Below, in pieces: positions 33,601 through 40,457 of a stretch of DNA of 64,000 nucleotides (position 1 is its first letter; every line of letters starts with the position of its first letter). The notes beneath the pieces are model-generated. The model did no database searches. It was given only the letters and a program-made list of their open reading frames with translations, and was not told the DNA's origin. The stretch is from assembly GCA_900104855.1 (NCBI GenBank), contig FNSS01000001.1:7325001-7389000 (forward strand), in the 5' to 3' direction. This DNA is from Rhizobiales bacterium GAS188 (GTDB lineage Bacteria; Pseudomonadota; Alphaproteobacteria; Rhizobiales; Beijerinckiaceae). Made by a program: the position numbers and the translations under genes.

Positions 33601-34169
33601 GCACGCCTGGCCTGACGGGCTTCGCCGAGGCGGTCGCGATCTCGGCCTGCAAGCTCATGGCCTATAAGGACGAATACGAGGTCGCGAGGCTTCACGCCGA
33701 CAAGGCCTTCACGGCGAAGCTCGATGCCGCGTTCGAGGGTGAGGTGAAGATTCGCTTTCATCTCGCGCCCCCGCTGCTCGCCCGCCCGGATCCGCGCACG
33801 GGAGCGCCGGCAAAGATCAGCTTCGGACCCTGGATGCTGCACGTGTTTCGGCTCCTGGCCAAGCTGAAGCGCCTGCGCGGCACGTTCTTCGACCCGTTCG
33901 GGCGGACGGCGGAAAGGCGCCTCGAGCGGCGGCTGATTGCCGATTATGTCGTGCTGGTCACGCGCTTGAGCGAAGAGATCACCGGCGACAATCACGAGAT
34001 CGCGGTCGAGCTCGCCCGTCTCGCCGGCGAGATCCGCGGCTATGGCCATGTCAAGCTCGCCTCGATCAAGGACGTAGAAGCGAAGTGGCAGGCCTTGCTG
34101 TCGCGATTCGAGCGCCGCGCCCCTTGCCTAGCTTCGCCCGCGCCTGCCGTAACTGGGGGGACTCAATAG
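30651..34169 (+). CDS. Indolepyruvate ferredoxin oxidoreductase family protein (fused)
   Basis: This 1172-residue fused 2-oxoacid:acceptor oxidoreductase converts arylpyruvates or related 2-oxoacids to acyl-CoA. The N-terminal pyrimidine-binding region has NTAGFVSGYRGSPLAGLD. A TPP-binding domain carries FVNMGDGTYFHSGALAIRAA, and a cysteine cluster CEGCGDCSAVSNC should hold an Fe-S centre. A gamma-type domain follows (GIGGTGVITISAILAEAAHI). The ATG at 30651 has GGAGG 5 bp upstream and fits the usual start; the frame extends to 30591. The last codons run into the direct repeat at 34140, so the C-terminal tail may not be native. It ends 7 bp inside the convergent lipoprotein gene. Confidence 0.92.
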   Translation: MGTLVDAGHVDASVPRELGAIRLDDRYRLDRGRVLLSGTQALVRLALMQRRRDVDAGLNTAGFVSGYRGSPLAGLDREFMRAKAHLDAHHVVFRPGLNEDLAATAVWGSQQLELFPGARYDGVFSMWYGKGPGVDRSMDVIRHAHAAGTSSRGGTLMLVGDDHGAVSSTLPHQSEHNLISTMVPLLSPGGVGEFLDYGLLGFAMSRYSGSWVGFKCQTDIVECTANIDVDHSRLVIVQPELHLPGDGLGPRWPDGSHAMERRLVEHKLRAVTAFARANRIDRLMMDSSRARIGIAASGKAWLDLLGALELLGIDAGRAERLGLRIYKIGLVWPLEPVGIAEFASGLKTILVVEEKRPVIEDAIKSLLFNLRDGERPRIYGKEDESGRALLPSFGEINPRMVARALLVLLEPHDSELSQRLAAIDALEAAQPREFAPLGREPYFCSGCPHSVSTRLPQGSRASTGIGCHMMVVGLEERATSTFTQMGGEGAAWTGMAPFTDEKHIFVNMGDGTYFHSGALAIRAAIASGVNVTYKILFNDAVAMTGGQPHDGNLTVPGIVEQVLAEGATRVAVVAEQPERWAGRLPRGVSLDHRDELDKVQRKLREVEGVSVLVFDQVCAAEKRRRRKRGTLPVPERLAFINDLVCEGCGDCSAVSNCISIEPIDTEFGRKRVINQSSCNTDLSCIKGFCPSFVTVEGGKPRRGRQAAAGEAHFAVLPLPALPPLGRGYNMLLAGIGGTGVITISAILAEAAHIDGRGVLVLDQTGLAQKNGAVLSHIRIAEAPDRLSTVRIGIGEADLLLGFDMVVAASAGALTTSTPGRTHAVIDRHLAPTAAFVKNNATDFRQEAMLRAIRHAAAEGADFVDATSWTTMLMGDAILSNMMLLGYAWQKARVPIGLEALMRAIEINGTAVDANKRAFAWGRLAAHDRKAMEASLGGTAEAAALPGLDEIVARRAAFLVAYQDAAYAARYRDLVAACRAAEAARTPGLTGFAEAVAISACKLMAYKDEYEVARLHADKAFTAKLDAAFEGEVKIRFHLAPPLLARPDPRTGAPAKISFGPWMLHVFRLLAKLKRLRGTFFDPFGRTAERRLERRLIADYVVLVTRLSEEITGDNHEIAVELARLAGEIRGYGHVKLASIKDVEAKWQALLSRFERRAPCLASPAPAVTGGTQ

Positions 34170-34323
34170 CCCGCAGGCGCATCTTGGAAATGCGTTTTGC
34201 TGAGTTGTGCCTGGGACGAGGGATGGATCGCCTGGCATTCATCGTAATAGAGATTGCCGGGAGTGGGTTGTCTGTTCGCCGGGTTGGCGCAGATTTGGGC
34301 GAGTTCCGCCTGATTGTGCTGCG
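34140..34323. repeat. Right copy of the ~183-bp direct repeat (lipoprotein 3' end)
   Basis: This matches 19612-19794 and covers the end of the IOR gene and the last 53 codons of the lipoprotein gene. Its left end contains the short inverted pair GCGCCTGC (34140-34147) and GCAGGCGC (34173-34180), which could form a weak hairpin around both stops. Confidence 0.9.
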
Positions 34324-34390
34324 TTGATTGGCACCCGCAGAGAATAAGAGCAGCGAGCGCCAGGGCAGCCAGCTTCGATGGTGTGTTCAT
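34163..34390 (-). CDS. Small secreted lipoprotein, unknown function
   Basis: This 75-residue protein has a signal peptide MNTPSKLAALALAALILCGC with a clear lipobox (LCGC), so Cys20 should be lipidated. The mature part is short and contains two further cysteines in LAQICANPANRQ and LYYDECQAIHP. The start at 34390 follows GGAAG. The function is unknown. Its 3' two-thirds is duplicated at 19634-19794. It is convergent with the IOR gene. Confidence 0.85.
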   Translation of the reverse strand: MNTPSKLAALALAALILCGCQSTQHNQAELAQICANPANRQPTPGNLYYDECQAIHPSSQAQLSKTHFQDAPAGY

Positions 34391-34475
34391 GGAGCAATCC
34401 TTCCCTAGATTCGCTTCTTCAAATGTCCCATTCGCCATCTGGTGCTCGATGAGCAGACAGCGGACCCCGCCGAGA

Positions 34476-34784
34476 TCAGGAGGTCGGGCAGGGTTTCCTC
34501 ACCGGCAAGGATAACAGCAAGATGCACCTCGCCTCAGCGCGCTCGCAGGCAGGGATTTCCGCCCAACCATAATTTGGGTCCGTGACTGCGTTGATCCAGA
34601 TCTGCATCTCGGCCTCGCGAACCCGCCCCAACTGCTCCGTGATCGCAAAGATGTTGGCCGCCCCCTCTGTGCGAGTGGCTGTCTCGCAACGCGTGCTGCC
34701 TGCCTCAGCCGGGGCGCCGACGAGAATCGCCAAGGCCGCTCCGACACCGACGGATAAGGTCACGACGAGAGGCTTGCGTGCCAT
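34476..34784 (-). CDS. Small secreted protein, unknown
   Basis: This 102-residue protein begins with a signal peptide (MARKPLVVTLSVGVGAALAI then LVGAPAEAG), with likely cleavage after AEA. The mature part has four cysteines (TRCETATRT, PACERAEARC, KPCPTS), suggesting periplasmic disulfides. A GGAGGG box precedes the ATG at 34784 by 7-8 bp. No family is recognised. Confidence 0.6.
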   Translation of the reverse strand: MARKPLVVTLSVGVGAALAILVGAPAEAGSTRCETATRTEGAANIFAITEQLGRVREAEMQIWINAVTDPNYGWAEIPACERAEARCILLLSLPVRKPCPTS

Positions 34785-35134
34785 CAAGAAACCCTCCCTC
34801 CCTGTGTCGAAGCGGGCCAAAGGCGGCCCCTGCGCGAGAGCGGTCTCGGCGGGGTCCCCGGCCACGGTAGGAGACGGGGACATCGGTACCGTCGCCAACT
34901 CTCACATAGACACGCCGGCTCGTCCATTCCAAGAGAGGCGTTGCGGGAGCGCTGAGCAAGCAGCCGGTGCAAGCCAGAATGTGCGTAGCGTTGTGGTGCA
35001 GGAAATGGCGCTCCCAAGAGGACGCGAACGCGCTCGAACGCCCCTCATCCGCCTCGGCTACGCCTCGGCACCTTCTCCCGCGAAGAGCGGGAGAAGGGGG
35101 CCGTCCCTCGCCGCTTCGATCCTGCCCGACCGCC
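34785..35134. other. Intergenic region with a RIME-like palindrome
   Basis: There is no credible gene in these 350 bp. The only structure I see is the palindromic module at 35041-35098 described separately. Confidence 0.5.
35041..35098. repeat. RIME-like mosaic palindromic repeat, copy 1
   Basis: The module begins CCCTCATCCGCCTCGGCTAC and ends in a hairpin: CCTTCTCCCGC (35071-35081), loop GAAGA, GCGGGAGAAGG (35087-35097). The same 40-bp block recurs at 48978-49017 with one mismatch. Its form resembles RIME elements of Rhizobiales. Confidence 0.75.
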
Positions 35135-36508
35135 TCACCTGGTCGCGGCCATGGCGCGCAAAGCGGCTCCGCCGAAACGGCGGTCCTGCGCGCCGGCAGG
35201 CCCGTGGCCGACGCTCCAGCGTTCCGGCCAATCGAGGCGCTCGGGCCCATGCGCGGAAACACCCGCGAGCGAAGACCAGCGCCGGTCGCTCGCATCGCGC
35301 GCCAGGATGCCGCCCGGCCCCATATCGGGATGAATGACGAGCTCGATGTCGAAGGCCTCGCCGGGCGCAAAACTGCGCCCGAGCCAATAGGAGGGGCTGC
35401 GCCCGGTTTCTCGGCCGATGATCACGGTCAATCGCTGCGACGGCCCACTGAGCCCGACCCAGAATTTCGCAAGCTGGCCGGGCGAAAAAGCCGCGAGCAG
35501 CGTCTGGGCGCCGGCTGTCCCCGTTGGCGCCGCCTCCCCGGTGAAGCGCAGCGCCAGGGTCTGCGCCGGCCGCGGTCCGCCGCTCCAGGCAGCTTGGCTT
35601 TCGCCCAGCGGCAAGGCTCGCCAGGCGCTCGCTTGGATTTCGGCCATCGGCCATTCCAGGCGTTCGCGCAGCTCACCCTCGATATCGAGCACCTGACAGC
35701 GCAGCCCCTGCGCGTCGAGCGCGGCCTGCACGCAATGCAGATACTCGACGCCCTCCGGCATGCGATGCGCCGTGCCGGCCCCCGCTGTGCAGAGCTGCAG
35801 CACGCCGCGATGCACCTGGATGTCGAAGGCGAGGATATGGCTGCACACATAGGCGAGCACCTTCGCCTTGACCAAGATGTCCCAGAAAGGCCCGGCATGC
35901 TCTGGCCCGATCTCGCGCTGATAGGGGCCGGAGAAGCCATTGATCGGATGCACGGGATGATGCCCGATCACGAGCTTGTGGCGCGCGCCTTCGTGCTCGC
36001 TCAGCGCCTGGCGCAACCACTCGGTCTCGACATGGCCCTCCCCGCCGAGCCCCGTCCACAGCGTATGCACGAAGACCAGCAGCAGATCCTCGCGCCGCAC
36101 CCAATAGGACAAACCCTCCTGACCGGGAGGGCCGTTGCGCGGCTGGTCGAGCATCTCCCTGAACACCGCTTCGCTCATCTCGTCATAGGCGGTGTGATTG
36201 CCGGTCGCGTGCCAGATGGGGATCGCTTTCCGGTCGAGCCAACCCATCTCGACCTGCAGGAAATGCCGCCACTGGGCGCGCAGCTCCTCGGGATCGGCGA
36301 CGAGCCCGATGATCTCGTCGCCCGGGAAGATGATGAATTCCGGCTGCGGTGCAAGCCGCCGGATGACCGCGTTGACGGCCGCAAGCTTGCGCTCGTGCAA
36401 GGCGCCCGGAACGCCCGAGCAGGCATCGCAATAGAGCACGAATTGCTGGCCCTGGCCGCGCGGCAGCAGCGCCGCGATCGGCTCTTTCAGCTCGCCTTCT
36501 GATGTCAT
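35135..36508 (-). CDS. Metallophosphoesterase family protein
   Basis: This 457-residue protein has calcineurin-like phosphoesterase motifs: FIIFPGDEIIG, HATGNHTAYDEM (GNH box), and VIGHHPVHPING (GHxH-type). A C-terminal beta-rich region of about 170 residues follows. No signal peptide is visible, so it appears cytosolic. The metal ligands seem mostly in place, but the first D-x-H is atypical (LYCDACSG). The start at 36508 has GGAGGG upstream. A long antisense frame across the gene is a shadow caused by high GC. It is divergent from fabD. Confidence 0.8.
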   Translation of the reverse strand: MTSEGELKEPIAALLPRGQGQQFVLYCDACSGVPGALHERKLAAVNAVIRRLAPQPEFIIFPGDEIIGLVADPEELRAQWRHFLQVEMGWLDRKAIPIWHATGNHTAYDEMSEAVFREMLDQPRNGPPGQEGLSYWVRREDLLLVFVHTLWTGLGGEGHVETEWLRQALSEHEGARHKLVIGHHPVHPINGFSGPYQREIGPEHAGPFWDILVKAKVLAYVCSHILAFDIQVHRGVLQLCTAGAGTAHRMPEGVEYLHCVQAALDAQGLRCQVLDIEGELRERLEWPMAEIQASAWRALPLGESQAAWSGGPRPAQTLALRFTGEAAPTGTAGAQTLLAAFSPGQLAKFWVGLSGPSQRLTVIIGRETGRSPSYWLGRSFAPGEAFDIELVIHPDMGPGGILARDASDRRWSSLAGVSAHGPERLDWPERWSVGHGPAGAQDRRFGGAALRAMAATR

Positions 36509-36595
36509 GGTCGGGGACCCTCCTGACCCGCGCACCTACAGCTAAGCTCGCCGGAATCCAATGCGGGCGGAGCTTCGGCCGTCCCCTCGCCTGCC

Positions 36596-36624
36596 TTGAC
36601 AGGCGTTGCCGCTCTGCTCAAGAA
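36596..36624 (+). promoter_or_regulatory. Possible promoter for the fab cluster
   Basis: TTGACA at 36596-36601 is a perfect -35 word and is followed after 17 bp by CAAGAA, a poor -10. The site lies about 90 bp upstream of fabD. Confidence 0.3.
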
Positions 36625-36710
36625 CGCGGCAAGAAAACGCGGCAAGCGCGCATCCCTAAATGCGCATCGTCGCATTGCGCATTTCCAGAACGCGTCCGGA
36701 CCAGAGCTTC

Positions 36711-37682
36711 ATGACCACAGCCTTCATCTTTCCCGGCCAGGGCAGCCAATCAGTCGGCATGGGCAAGGCGCTCTTCGAGGATTTCGCCACGGCCCGGGCC
36801 GTCTTCGAGGAGACCGATGCCGCCTTGTCGCAAAAGCTCTCGACCTTGATGTTCGAAGGGCCGGAAGCCGAGCTGACGCTGACCGCGAATGCCCAGCCGG
36901 CCCTGATGGCGGTTTCGGTGGCGGCGATGCGGGTGCTGCAAAGCGAGACCGGGCTTGATCTCGAGCGTGATGCGCGCTTCGTCGCCGGGCATTCGCTCGG
37001 CGAGTATTCGGCGCTGTGTGCGGCCGGCGCCTTCAGCCTCGCGGATGCGGCGCGCCTGCTGCGCCTGCGCGGCGAGGCGATGCAGAAGGCGGTGGCGCCG
37101 GGCGAAGGCGCCATGGCGGCATTGCTCGGTCTCGACGCCGAAGCTGCGGCCGCGGCAGCCGCCGGAGCCGCGAGCGATACCGGCCTCGTCTGTCAGGTCG
37201 CCAATGACAATGCGCCGGGCCAGGTCGTGGTCTCCGGCGCCAAGGCGGCCGTCGAACGCGCCGTGGCGATCGCCAGGGAGAAGGGCGCGCGCCGCGCCAT
37301 GCTGCTACCGGTATCGGCCCCCTTCCACTGCGCCTTGATGCAGCCCGCCGCCGAAGCGATGGCGAGGGCGCTCGCCGAGCGCCCACCCGGCACGCCGGCA
37401 GTGCCGCTCGTCGCCAATATGGAGGCAAAGCCCATCACCGATCCCGGCAGCATCCGTGACAGCCTGGTGCGGCAGGTGACCGGCACGGTGCGCTGGCGCG
37501 AAAGCGTTGCCTATATGGCGGCGCAAGGGGTCACGCGTTTCGTCGAGGTCGGGGCCGGCAAGGTGCTCTCCGGGCTCGTCAAGCGCATCGCCGAGGGCGC
37601 GACCATCCTCAGCGTCGGCGCGCCTGCCGACATTGCAGCCTTCTTGGCCGCCTTCCCGGCCGGCTCCCCGGCCAAAGCTTGA
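36711..37682 (+). CDS. fabD: ACP S-malonyltransferase
   Basis: This 323-residue enzyme moves malonyl from CoA to acyl carrier protein, feeding fatty acid synthesis. The nucleophile S95 is in AGHSLGEYSALCAAG and the catalytic His in SAPFHCALMQPA. The oxyanion segment is FPGQGSQSVGMG at the N-terminus. The ATG at 36711 fits the homology start. It heads the fabD-fabG-acpP-fabF-mltG-yicC-gmk cluster. Confidence 0.96.
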   Translation: MTTAFIFPGQGSQSVGMGKALFEDFATARAVFEETDAALSQKLSTLMFEGPEAELTLTANAQPALMAVSVAAMRVLQSETGLDLERDARFVAGHSLGEYSALCAAGAFSLADAARLLRLRGEAMQKAVAPGEGAMAALLGLDAEAAAAAAAGAASDTGLVCQVANDNAPGQVVVSGAKAAVERAVAIAREKGARRAMLLPVSAPFHCALMQPAAEAMARALAERPPGTPAVPLVANMEAKPITDPGSIRDSLVRQVTGTVRWRESVAYMAAQGVTRFVEVGAGKVLSGLVKRIAEGATILSVGAPADIAAFLAAFPAGSPAKA

Positions 37683-37699
37683 ATTGAGGAGGGCGACCC

Positions 37700-38440
37700 A
37701 TGTTCGACCTGACCGGCAAGACGGCATTGGTCACCGGCGCTTCGGGCGGCATCGGCGGCGCCATCGCGCGCGCCTTGCACGCCCAAGGCGCTGCGGTGGC
37801 GCTGTCGGGCACCCGCCGTGAGGTGCTGGAGAAGCTGGCGCTGGAGCTCGGTTCGCGCGCCCATGTCTGCCCGGCTTCGCTCGGCGATGCCGCCTCGGTC
37901 GAGGCGCTGGTGCCTGCGGCAGAAGCCGCGCTCGGCTCGCTCGACATCCTCGTCAACAATGCCGGCGTCACGCGCGACAATCTCTTCCTGCGCATGAAGG
38001 ATGCCGAATGGGACGAGGTGATCGCCGTCAATTTGACTGCCGCCTTCCGTCTGTCGCGTGCGGCGCTGAAGGGCATGATGCGCCGGCGCTTCGGCCGAAT
38101 CATCTCCGTCTCCTCGGTCGTCGGCGCGACCGGCAATCCCGGCCAGGGCAATTATGCGGCCTCCAAGGCCGGGCTCGTCGGCATGACGAAATCGCTCGCT
38201 GCCGAAGTCGCGAGCCGCGCGATCACGGTCAACTGCATCGCGCCCGGCATGATCACGACCGCGATGACCGACGCCCTCAACGAGAAGCAGCGTGAAACCG
38301 TCCTTTCCCGGATTCCCGCGGCGCGGCTCGGCACCAGCGAGGAGGTGGCGGCGGCGGCCGTCTATCTCGCCTCCCCGGAAGCCTCGTACGTGACCGGCCA
38401 GACGCTCCACGTCAACGGCGGAATGGCCATGATTTCATAG
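37700..38440 (+). CDS. fabG: 3-oxoacyl-[ACP] reductase
   Basis: This 246-residue short-chain dehydrogenase uses NADPH to reduce 3-oxoacyl-ACP. It has the nucleotide-binding TGASGGIGGAIARAL, the NNAG motif (LVNNAGVTRDNLF), and catalytic S and Y-x-x-x-K in ISVSSVVGATGNPGQGNYAA then SKAG. GGAGG lies just before the ATG. It sits 17 bp after fabD. Confidence 0.97.
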   Translation: MFDLTGKTALVTGASGGIGGAIARALHAQGAAVALSGTRREVLEKLALELGSRAHVCPASLGDAASVEALVPAAEAALGSLDILVNNAGVTRDNLFLRMKDAEWDEVIAVNLTAAFRLSRAALKGMMRRRFGRIISVSSVVGATGNPGQGNYAASKAGLVGMTKSLAAEVASRAITVNCIAPGMITTAMTDALNEKQRETVLSRIPAARLGTSEEVAAAAVYLASPEASYVTGQTLHVNGGMAMIS

Positions 38441-38729
38441 GTTTACTCAAGCAATTCGGGGGATATCCAACTCTCCCCGCCCCCTCTCGCCAGGGCCAGC
38501 GGGATATGTTAGGAGCCAGACCCGTGTGAAGGCTTGGCGCGCGGCAAACTCGCGCGCCCCAAGTCCTCCCTCGAGCCAGCAAGCCTTGATTGCGTGAGCA
38601 AGCCTTGCCCTCGAGCCTTTCGGACGGCAATGCTCTGCGTCGGCATTGGCGACAACCGCGGGAACGAAGGCGTAGAACGGATTTCGGCGGACCCGGATCC
38701 AAACGATAGCTGAGGCAAAGGATCAAACG

Positions 38730-38984
38730 ATGAGCGATATCGCCGAGCGCGTGAAGAAGATTGTCGTCGAGCATCTCGGCGTTGAACCCGACAAAGTCAC
38801 CGAGAAGGCCAATTTCATCGATGATCTGGGCGCCGACAGCTTGGATACCGTCGAGCTGGTCATGGCTTTCGAAGAGGAATTCGGCGTCGAGATCCCCGAC
38901 GATGCGGCCGAGACCATCCAGACGGTCGGCGATGCCATCCATTTCCTCGAGAAGGGCGCCGCTGAGAAGGGCAAGGCTTCCTGA
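38730..38984 (+). CDS. acpP: Acyl carrier protein
   Basis: This 84-residue acidic carrier has the phosphopantetheine attachment serine S37 in [20 protein letters not shown]. It shuttles acyl chains for fatty acid and lipid A synthesis. A 289-bp leader without any gene separates it from fabG, so it probably has its own promoter. AAGGA lies upstream of the ATG. Confidence 0.98.
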   Translation: MSDIAERVKKIVVEHLGVEPDKVTEKANFIDDLGADSLDTVELVMAFEEEFGVEIPDDAAETIQTVGDAIHFLEKGAAEKGKAS

Positions 38985-39003
38985 GGCGACGCGTCAGTCG
39001 CCT
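38984..39003 (+). terminator. Short hairpin after acpP
   Basis: AGGCGAC (38984-38990) pairs with GTCGCCT (38997-39003) around a 6-nt loop, starting at the last base of the acpP stop. Only a short mixed T/C tail follows, so it would be a leaky terminator or an mRNA-stabilising stem. Confidence 0.35.
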
Positions 39004-39010
39004 TGCCTTG

Positions 39011-40324
39011 ATGACCATGGCTGATCAATCGTCTCCGCGACCGAGCACCGGCAACGGCTTGCGGCGGGTCGTCGTCACCGGGCTAGGCATGGTGACGCCG
39101 CTCGGCTGCGGCGTCGAGCCGACCTGGAAGCGACTGATCGCCGGCGAGAGCGGCGCGATGCGCGTCGACGACGTCATCGATGTCTCGGATCTGCCGGCTA
39201 AGGTCGCCTGCCGCGTCCCGCGTGGCGACGGTGACGGCCTGTTCGATCCGGATGACTGGATGGAGCCGAAGGAGCAGCGCAAGGTCGACGAATTCATCGT
39301 CTTTGCCATGGCGGCGGCGCGCCAGGCGCTCGACCATGCCGATTGGCGCCCGACGACCTATGAGGACCAGATCAGGACCGGCGTTCTGATCGGTTCGGGG
39401 ATCGGCGGGCTCGCCGGCATCAACGAGGCTGCGCTGATCCTCAAGGAAAGAGGGCCGCGCCGCATTTCGCCGTTCTTCATTCCCGGGCGCCTCATCAATC
39501 TCGCCTCCGGCTATGTCTCGATCGAGTTCGGTCTCAGAGGGCCCAATCACGCCGTCGTCACCGCCTGCTCGACCGGCGCGCATGCGATCGGCGATGCGTC
39601 GCGCCTGATCGCGCTCGGCGATGCCGAGGTGATGGTCGCGGGCGGCGCCGAATCGCCGATCAACCGCCTGTCGCTCGCGGGCTTTGCGGCCTGCCGTGCC
39701 CTCTCGACGGGGTTCAACGACGAGCCGAAACGCGCTTCGCGCCCCTATGACAGCGCGCGCGACGGCTTCGTCATGGGCGAAGGCGCGGGCGCAGTCGTGC
39801 TCGAGGAGCGCGAGCACGCCTTGGCGCGCGGCGCGACCATCCTCGCCGAGATCGTCGGCTATGGCATGTCGGGTGACGCCCATCATATCACCTCCCCGGC
39901 CCCGGACGGGGACGGCGCCTATCGCTCGATGGCGGCCGCGCTGAAGCGCGCCGAGATCTCCGCCGCCGACCTCGACTACATCAACGCGCACGGCACCTCG
40001 ACGCCGATGGGCGACGAGATCGAGCTCGGCGCCGTCGAGCGGCTGCTCGGCAATGCCGCCGGCGCCGTCGCCATGTCGTCCACCAAATCGGCCACCGGGC
40101 ATCTTTTGGGCGCCGCCGGGGCCGTCGAGGCGATCTTCTCGATCCTTGCGATTCGCGATGGAATCGCGCCACCGACCATCAATCTCGATAATCCCTCCGT
40201 CGAAACCGCCATCGACCTCGTGCCGCATGTCGCCAAGCATCGCAAAATCGACATCGCACTGTCGAATTCGTTCGGCTTCGGAGGAACCAACGCATCGGTC
40301 GTCTTCCGTCGTCATTCGACTTGA
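39011..40324 (+). CDS. fabF: Beta-ketoacyl-ACP synthase II
   Basis: This 437-residue condensing enzyme elongates acyl-ACP with malonyl-ACP. The active-site cysteine is C186 in VVTACSTGAHAIGDA, and the two catalytic histidines are in INAHGTSTPMGD and KSATGHLLGAAGA. The C-terminal glycine-rich loop is SNSFGFGGTNAS. The ATG at 39011 is a choice among nearby starts; 39017 is also possible. Confidence 0.96.
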   Translation: MTMADQSSPRPSTGNGLRRVVVTGLGMVTPLGCGVEPTWKRLIAGESGAMRVDDVIDVSDLPAKVACRVPRGDGDGLFDPDDWMEPKEQRKVDEFIVFAMAAARQALDHADWRPTTYEDQIRTGVLIGSGIGGLAGINEAALILKERGPRRISPFFIPGRLINLASGYVSIEFGLRGPNHAVVTACSTGAHAIGDASRLIALGDAEVMVAGGAESPINRLSLAGFAACRALSTGFNDEPKRASRPYDSARDGFVMGEGAGAVVLEEREHALARGATILAEIVGYGMSGDAHHITSPAPDGDGAYRSMAAALKRAEISAADLDYINAHGTSTPMGDEIELGAVERLLGNAAGAVAMSSTKSATGHLLGAAGAVEAIFSILAIRDGIAPPTINLDNPSVETAIDLVPHVAKHRKIDIALSNSFGFGGTNASVVFRRHST

Positions 40325-40457
40325 GCTGGACGAAGAGCGGGATTAGCCTCGGCAAGCTGAGGACAAGGCGGAGTTTCGCCACATTATCCACCTATCTAGC
40401 GGGCATGCTGAAACATGCTGCCGCGCTGGTCGAGTTGCTTCGTGACGAGGATGCGCG

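Noticed and set aside
34967-36502. Plus-strand 511-residue frame
   Set aside because: It is antisense to the metallophosphoesterase gene, whose minus-strand protein shows clear catalytic motifs; the plus frame is low-complexity shadow.
38441-38729. Possible small RNA or gene between fabG and acpP
   Set aside because: The 289-bp gap has scattered short inverted words but no convincing promoter-terminator pair or reading frame.
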